This document shows positions 59,401 to 64,000 of a stretch of DNA of 64,000 nucleotides, piece by piece; position 1 is the first letter of the stretch, and each line of letters starts with the position of its first letter. The notes below the pieces were generated by a model. That model had not been told where the DNA came from. It worked only from the letters and a program-made list of their open reading frames with translations, and searched no databases. The stretch is from Artemisia argyi. Lineage: Eukaryota; Streptophyta; Magnoliopsida; Asterales; Asteraceae. The DNA lies in contig CM060696.1 in NCBI GenBank assembly GCA_030686995.1, positions 15,204,487-15,268,486 of the forward strand, in the 5' to 3' direction. Made by a program: the position numbers and the translations under genes.

Positions 59401-60215
59401 AAACTCCACAAGGACTTCGGTGGTATCAAGGAAATGATTACTAGATTTATGCAGATGAATAAATTCCTATTGTGAATAAATAAACTCTAGTTCAAAAATT
59501 TCCTGATTGTACCTCTTCCTTATATTCTACTTTAAGTTACGATGGATGTAACCTAAAGTATAACAACTATCCTTCTACCGTATCGAAAAATCTACCTTGT
59601 AATATTTCCAAAATAATCTACGTCAATTTCAATTTCTATTCCATTTACCAATTAACAGTATACTGTTATTACTCTAGAAATTTCTGACTAGAAATTTCTG
59701 ACTCATCATCATAATACGAACATCATCCAAAATATAATATATATATCAAATAAATAAATAAATAAATAAAGTTTCCTACTTTATTCTTAAAAGGAAATTA
59801 CGTGTTATATTATAAAAACAACACGTTGAACACCATCTAAAACAACTTAAAGAAAATCATAAATGCCACTGTGACTGAGCCAAACATCACATCGTTTAGT
59901 CCTCAATTATACATAGCCTGATCAACTATGTCTAATTTAGGAAGAATCATGTTATGAAGGAACAATCATAATGTCAAATTTTCTAAATAACAATCTTCAT
60001 GTAAAAGCAACAAATAGAGATAAACTGAACTATTCATACATATTACAAATTACAATAAATACCTATCTTATTCCTTCGTCATTAGGACGAGAAGCCAACA
60101 AAAGTACGAATAAGAAAACCCTAAAGACTAACAGAAAACTCCAATAACGAAAAATTTATCCGAATCCATGGAAATTAATAAATAAACAAATAATTAGCAT
60201 CGGAAGTGCTAATGT
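59401..60215. other. Region after broken gag, no pol seen
   Basis: No protease, RT or integrase motif. A tandem pair of about 15 bp (GAAATTTCTGACT, 59677-59706) and AAAT repeats (59750-59770) are the only structures noticed. It ends at the AATGT target site of the solo LTR. Confidence 0.6.
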
Positions 60216-63200
60216 TGTGACAACCGGCAATTTAGGGAGCCTTTTTGAAAACCCGCATTACGTTAAAGTTCATTCATAAATTTTATTTGGAATTTTTATT
60301 CGTAACGAACTTGTAAGACCAATTTTATGGATAATTATATTTTATATCGTTATGGGATTTGAGGTTTATTTAATGATTCGTTATGGAATTATACTCCGTG
60401 ATGTATTTTTAAATTCTCACTTGGTACTACGTTGACTCCGGCACTAGGAAACTGAAAAGTTTAAAAACTTATGAGTTTTAATACGTTGGACTTTTAGTAA
60501 CGTATTTATTATGAATTTCGGTGGAATAATATATATAGTCCGTCAAATGGTGAATATAACGAGCTTCGGGGACGTTTAACATTTTCTTCGTAAGTTATCG
60601 CTTACGTAAGGGGACGTTTTTATTAATTAAAGTTGGAGGTAAAAAGGTTTTGTGTGCAAAATATAAAGGAAACTAAGTAGAGGGACCAAAAGTGTAAAAT
60701 ACCCTTAATAAACCTAACCCTAACCCTCACCATATCATTTTCATCCTCAAACTTCACCCACACCCTCTCCTCTCTTCCCCTCATCGCCGGCCACCCTTAA
60801 TCCGGCCACCACCGCCGCACACCACCGTACACCGCCACTCCCAAAACACTCCCCACATCTTCCTTGTTATTGTATTGTGATTCACGCGCCCAAAAACAAC
60901 CATCCCCACCTCGTTCGTGCATCACCGACGTCGTACACCTCACCACCATCATTTTCTTGGTCGATTTTTGTAGATCCATGGGTAAGTATGCACGGGGTGC
61001 ATCGGGTTTGATGAGAAACGAACCAAACCCACAAATTTATTTATGATTTGGGTCGGATTTGGAAGAAATTGATAAAAATAATAATGGGTTTTGTTAAAAA
61101 CTTGGTAAATCTTGGTTTGGTATCCGGGTATTGATGTTTGGTTGTGTTTTCGTGCGTGGTCGACCCATAGGCCGAGGGCCTCACCCTCGATTGGTGATGA
61201 TACCGAGTCGTGGTTATCATTTTGTCCCGATTTCTTGGTTGGTGACCACATTTGGTCCTAGTGATTGTTTGGTTTGATTGGATTTCTTGATTTTGTTTTT
61301 GTTGGTCGACTTGGGTTGGAGCCGATGACCCCATAGGGTCGGTTTGATTATTTATTTTTGTTGGGCCGAGCTCTTGTGAGCTAGCCGTGACCTTGTGGTC
61401 TCGGGTGGGACCCACGTGACACTTGGTATATGATTTTGATTCGGGTTGACTTGGTAATTTGACCCGAATACGGTTATTTTGAGAACCGTTTGTGATGTCG
61501 AAATATATATATTTCGGCTAAATTTAGTTTCATGGTTATTATATATTGTTAGTTATTATTATTATTGTGGCTTATTTGATTTTGAAGCGGTTGTCGAGTA
61601 TTATGGACTTGTGGTATTATTTGAAGTTGTGTTGATGATAAAGTGGTTTTGGGGACCGATTGTGAGACGGTCACTTAGATTGACGGAGATAGGTTAGTCG
61701 GGTGCCGTAGTCGGACCCTATTGTTGTAGCACGTGGATTGGGATTGATTGGACGGAGATGTATTGATTATTATGACTTTTACATATTATTTTGGACTTGG
61801 ACAATGAGCCGAGAGTCATGACTCGGACATGTGACCATTTCGTATGACTCGATAACTATTTACAATTTAAAATGCAAATAATAAAACTCGTAATAATATT
61901 ATTGGTAATATAAACGTTTATATGAATATATAGACGTGAATAACGTATATATAATTGTATAAATGCATATATTAATAATAATAAAAATCACGAGTCGTAT
62001 TATAAATAATACGACTAAATATATTATGCTACGAAAGTAGCGTAATATTATTGGAGGTATTATTATACATAAATATTATAAAACGAGAAATTCTCGTCGT
62101 TAACTAAATATCAAATGAAATGTTATTTTATATATATAACGAGTAAAACTATCGAGTTATGCGGAGTCGTGGTCACTCGAGTCCAGGTAAGTTATTGTTT
62201 GTGACTTTTGTGTTGTCACGGATATATGACGATTAATATAAACATTTTCTATAATTAAATAACTTACTTAACCAACAGGTTAAACCGAGTTATTTGGCTA
62301 TACGAAATGAGTATATTAATGGGCATCGTATCCTACGACGCCCATAGGTTGTGGTATATGTAAAGGGTAATAAATTGCTAAATATATATATATCGGGAAA
62401 TCTGGCCAATTTGACGATGTGTATAAGGAGTTTATTAAACTACGATATATACCATATAGTATTTATGTGCTATGTGCTTTAGGATTAGGTGTAATCTTGG
62501 AACGGTATGTTACGTAAATAAATATGGGGATTATCAAATCGACGGATTTGATAAACTTCGGCGATTTATTTAAATGATATATTGGGCTAATATTAGATCT
62601 ATAGTTTATTTTTCTTATTATTCTTTTGTGCGACCTTTTTGGTTTGTTTGTGTCGACCCATCACCCGTATGGATACCAAACGTAAAAACTCCAAACTATT
62701 ACGAAATGGATTTTCGGTAAATAAAACAGAATACGTCCGGGTTTGGGAATATTTGAATTTGAGGAAATGATTTCTGAACGAGTTGATATGGTTAGGTCGT
62801 GCCGAGTCCGTAGTTGCCGTCTTGTGAGTTATTATACATCTTACTTCTACCGATTTCCTCTTGCTGATTTCTGGACTTGAGGTGAGTCATAGCCCCACTT
62901 TTTAATCTTGAACTATGTTTTCAATACTTGGGGTGAGAAACGTGCAAATTATTTTATGTGGACTGTTATCGCTTTTATATTCTTTCTAAACTTGCTATGC
63001 GTATGGACTAGGATGTATTGTCAGCTTTAGTCACATATATTTTATGTGTACTATTCAAGGTTGGCTTATTTGTATTGTCAGCTTTAGTCACACGGTTCAT
63101 GTGTACTATTCAAGGTTGGCTTATTTAGATACTGTAGCGTGCACCTATAGGTTATTAATACTTTGGAGGTTATCCGAGTATTTATTGGTATTGCGGGGGT

Positions 63201-63676
63201 TACCCGAATATCTATGTTAGAACGGAGGGTATCCGTGTGTTATGTTGGAGCGGAGGGTATCCGCAGGCTTTTAGTGAATCCTTAGTCTAGCTAGCAAGCG
63301 TTTTGCGTATATGTCCACTATATTGTTAGATGAATTTAAACCTATGATCTCACCAGCGAAAGCTGACTTTTAGCACGTTTTCTCAGGTAATTAAGAGATG
63401 ATATGGATGCATGGATTGGAAGGCTCGGCTAAGGCTCCTGGTTTATGGATCTGTTTTTCTAAACTCTGATATTGAATTATGGACCTACTTTTATTTCTTT
63501 TCGGCCTAACTCTAGATGATGTTGGGATAAATGTAAACTTTAAAACCCCGTTTTGGTTGCGTTGTTATTATGTTTACTTTATCTCGTTCTATTATGTCTT
63601 GTGTTGGATACCAATCCCCGTAGCACTCCGAAAGCTTGTTGAGTCTTCCGCTGTATCAAATTTTGGGGGTGTTACA
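60216..63676 (+). repeat. Solo LTR (gypsy, Tekay-like), 3.46 kb
   Basis: It begins TGTGACAACCGG and ends GGGGGTGTTACA, flanked by the perfect 5-bp TSD AATGT (60211-60215, 63677-63681). No primer-binding site, coding region or second LTR is attached. A lone LTR with TSD is the product of LTR-LTR recombination. Inside are a tandem pair of about 59 bp (GTATTGTCAGCTTTAGTCAC, 63015-63066 and 63074-63126), GGAGGGTATCCG repeats (about 63224-63262) and a C-rich stretch (60755-60850) of the kind seen upstream of transcription starts. Short ORFs inside are unrecognised. Confidence 0.9.
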
Positions 63677-63681
63677 AATGT

Positions 63682-64000
63682 CACAATAATTACAATATAA
63701 ACCATAGAATCTTCAATAGGTTGATCCGCTATGACAACAAAAACCCCCACCAACATAACCATAGCAAGACTAGTTTTTTTTAAACATAAGGACAAATAAG
63801 TCTTATTTATTGAGGATTACATAGAAACATAACAAGGATACATTTTAAACAACCCTAGCTCAAGACTAGTGCCTCCATATCTTATCAACAACATATGATA
63901 GAACCGTGAGTGGTATTAGGAACCCCAAAATCCTGACCAAAACTACATAATCTTCATCCGTAACAAAAGTCAAATAGGTGATGGCAACAACGATATATAC
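63682..64000. other. Flank of the solo LTR, unassigned
   Basis: On the minus strand an open stretch from 63795 starts MSLCLKKTSLAMVMLVGVFV, signal-peptide-like, and runs into the solo LTR. Upstream of it AATAAATAAG (minus strand, about 63803-63812) looks more like a polyadenylation signal than a promoter. I cannot name a product and consider a gene unlikely. Confidence 0.3.

Noticed and set aside
60216..63676. 3' LTR of element 6
   Set aside because: The perfect AATGT duplication directly flanks it, so it is an independent solo insertion.
63592..63795. Signal-peptide-like 67-codon ORF interrupted by the solo LTR
   Set aside because: The upstream sequence looks like a transcript 3' end (AATAAATAAG), the product is unrecognised and the reading frame is short.

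Overview
This is a window of plant nuclear DNA, very probably from the daisy family (Asteraceae). The basis is copia, gypsy, CACTA, hAT, Mutator-like and MITE remains, intron-split gene fragments of plant type, and non-LTR and gag families that I associate with Asteraceae genomes. The family call is recognition from memory, not a database result. About 90% of the window is transposable-element sequence. I see one apparently intact host gene.

Positions 1-38796 are one deep nest, which can be ordered because every insertion keeps its target-site duplication (TSD). Element 1 (6-38791, SIRE-like Ty1-copia, about 12.2 kb without insertions) holds element 2 (4017-20283, minus strand, Athila/Tat-like gypsy with gag and a protease-like region but no pol, TSD CATGT). 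Element 2 holds element 3 (9483-18034, plus strand, no recognisable gag or pol, TSD AGCAA). Element 1 also holds element 4 (21055-31325, plus strand, 2.9-kb LTRs and no genes, TSD TAAGG), and the 5' LTR of element 4 holds element 5 (21908-23521, minus strand, gag only, TSD TGATG). Only element 1 carries protease, integrase, reverse transcriptase and RNase H, and these are interrupted by stops and frameshifts.

Positions 38792-41730 hold three 5'-truncated copies, head to tail on the minus strand, of a non-LTR retrotransposon. Its C-terminal part looks like a zinc knuckle followed by a restriction-like endonuclease. Each copy ends in an (AAT)n tail. Copy 1 sits in the tail of copy 2, copy 2 in the tail of copy 3, and copia element 1 landed in the tail of copy 1.

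Positions 41.7-47.5 kb are the most gene-like stretch: a Tourist-like MITE, a two-exon citrate-binding-protein-like gene (43746-44502, minus) and a hAT MITE with a perfect 8-bp TSD. Positions 47570-50476 are a CACTA transposon that has captured exons with introns from two unrelated genes, a LONELY GUY (LOG) cytokinin-activating enzyme and an MTM1-type mitochondrial carrier. A Mutator-like fold-back element with a 9-bp TSD follows at 50726-51566.

Positions 53.5-60.2 kb hold a decayed gypsy element (putative 5' LTR, primer-binding site, broken gag with zinc knuckles, no pol and no 3' LTR seen). Positions 60216-63676 are a 3.46-kb solo LTR with TSD AATGT. No rRNA, tRNA or CRISPR array was found. 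All lengths and identities were counted by eye from the sequence.
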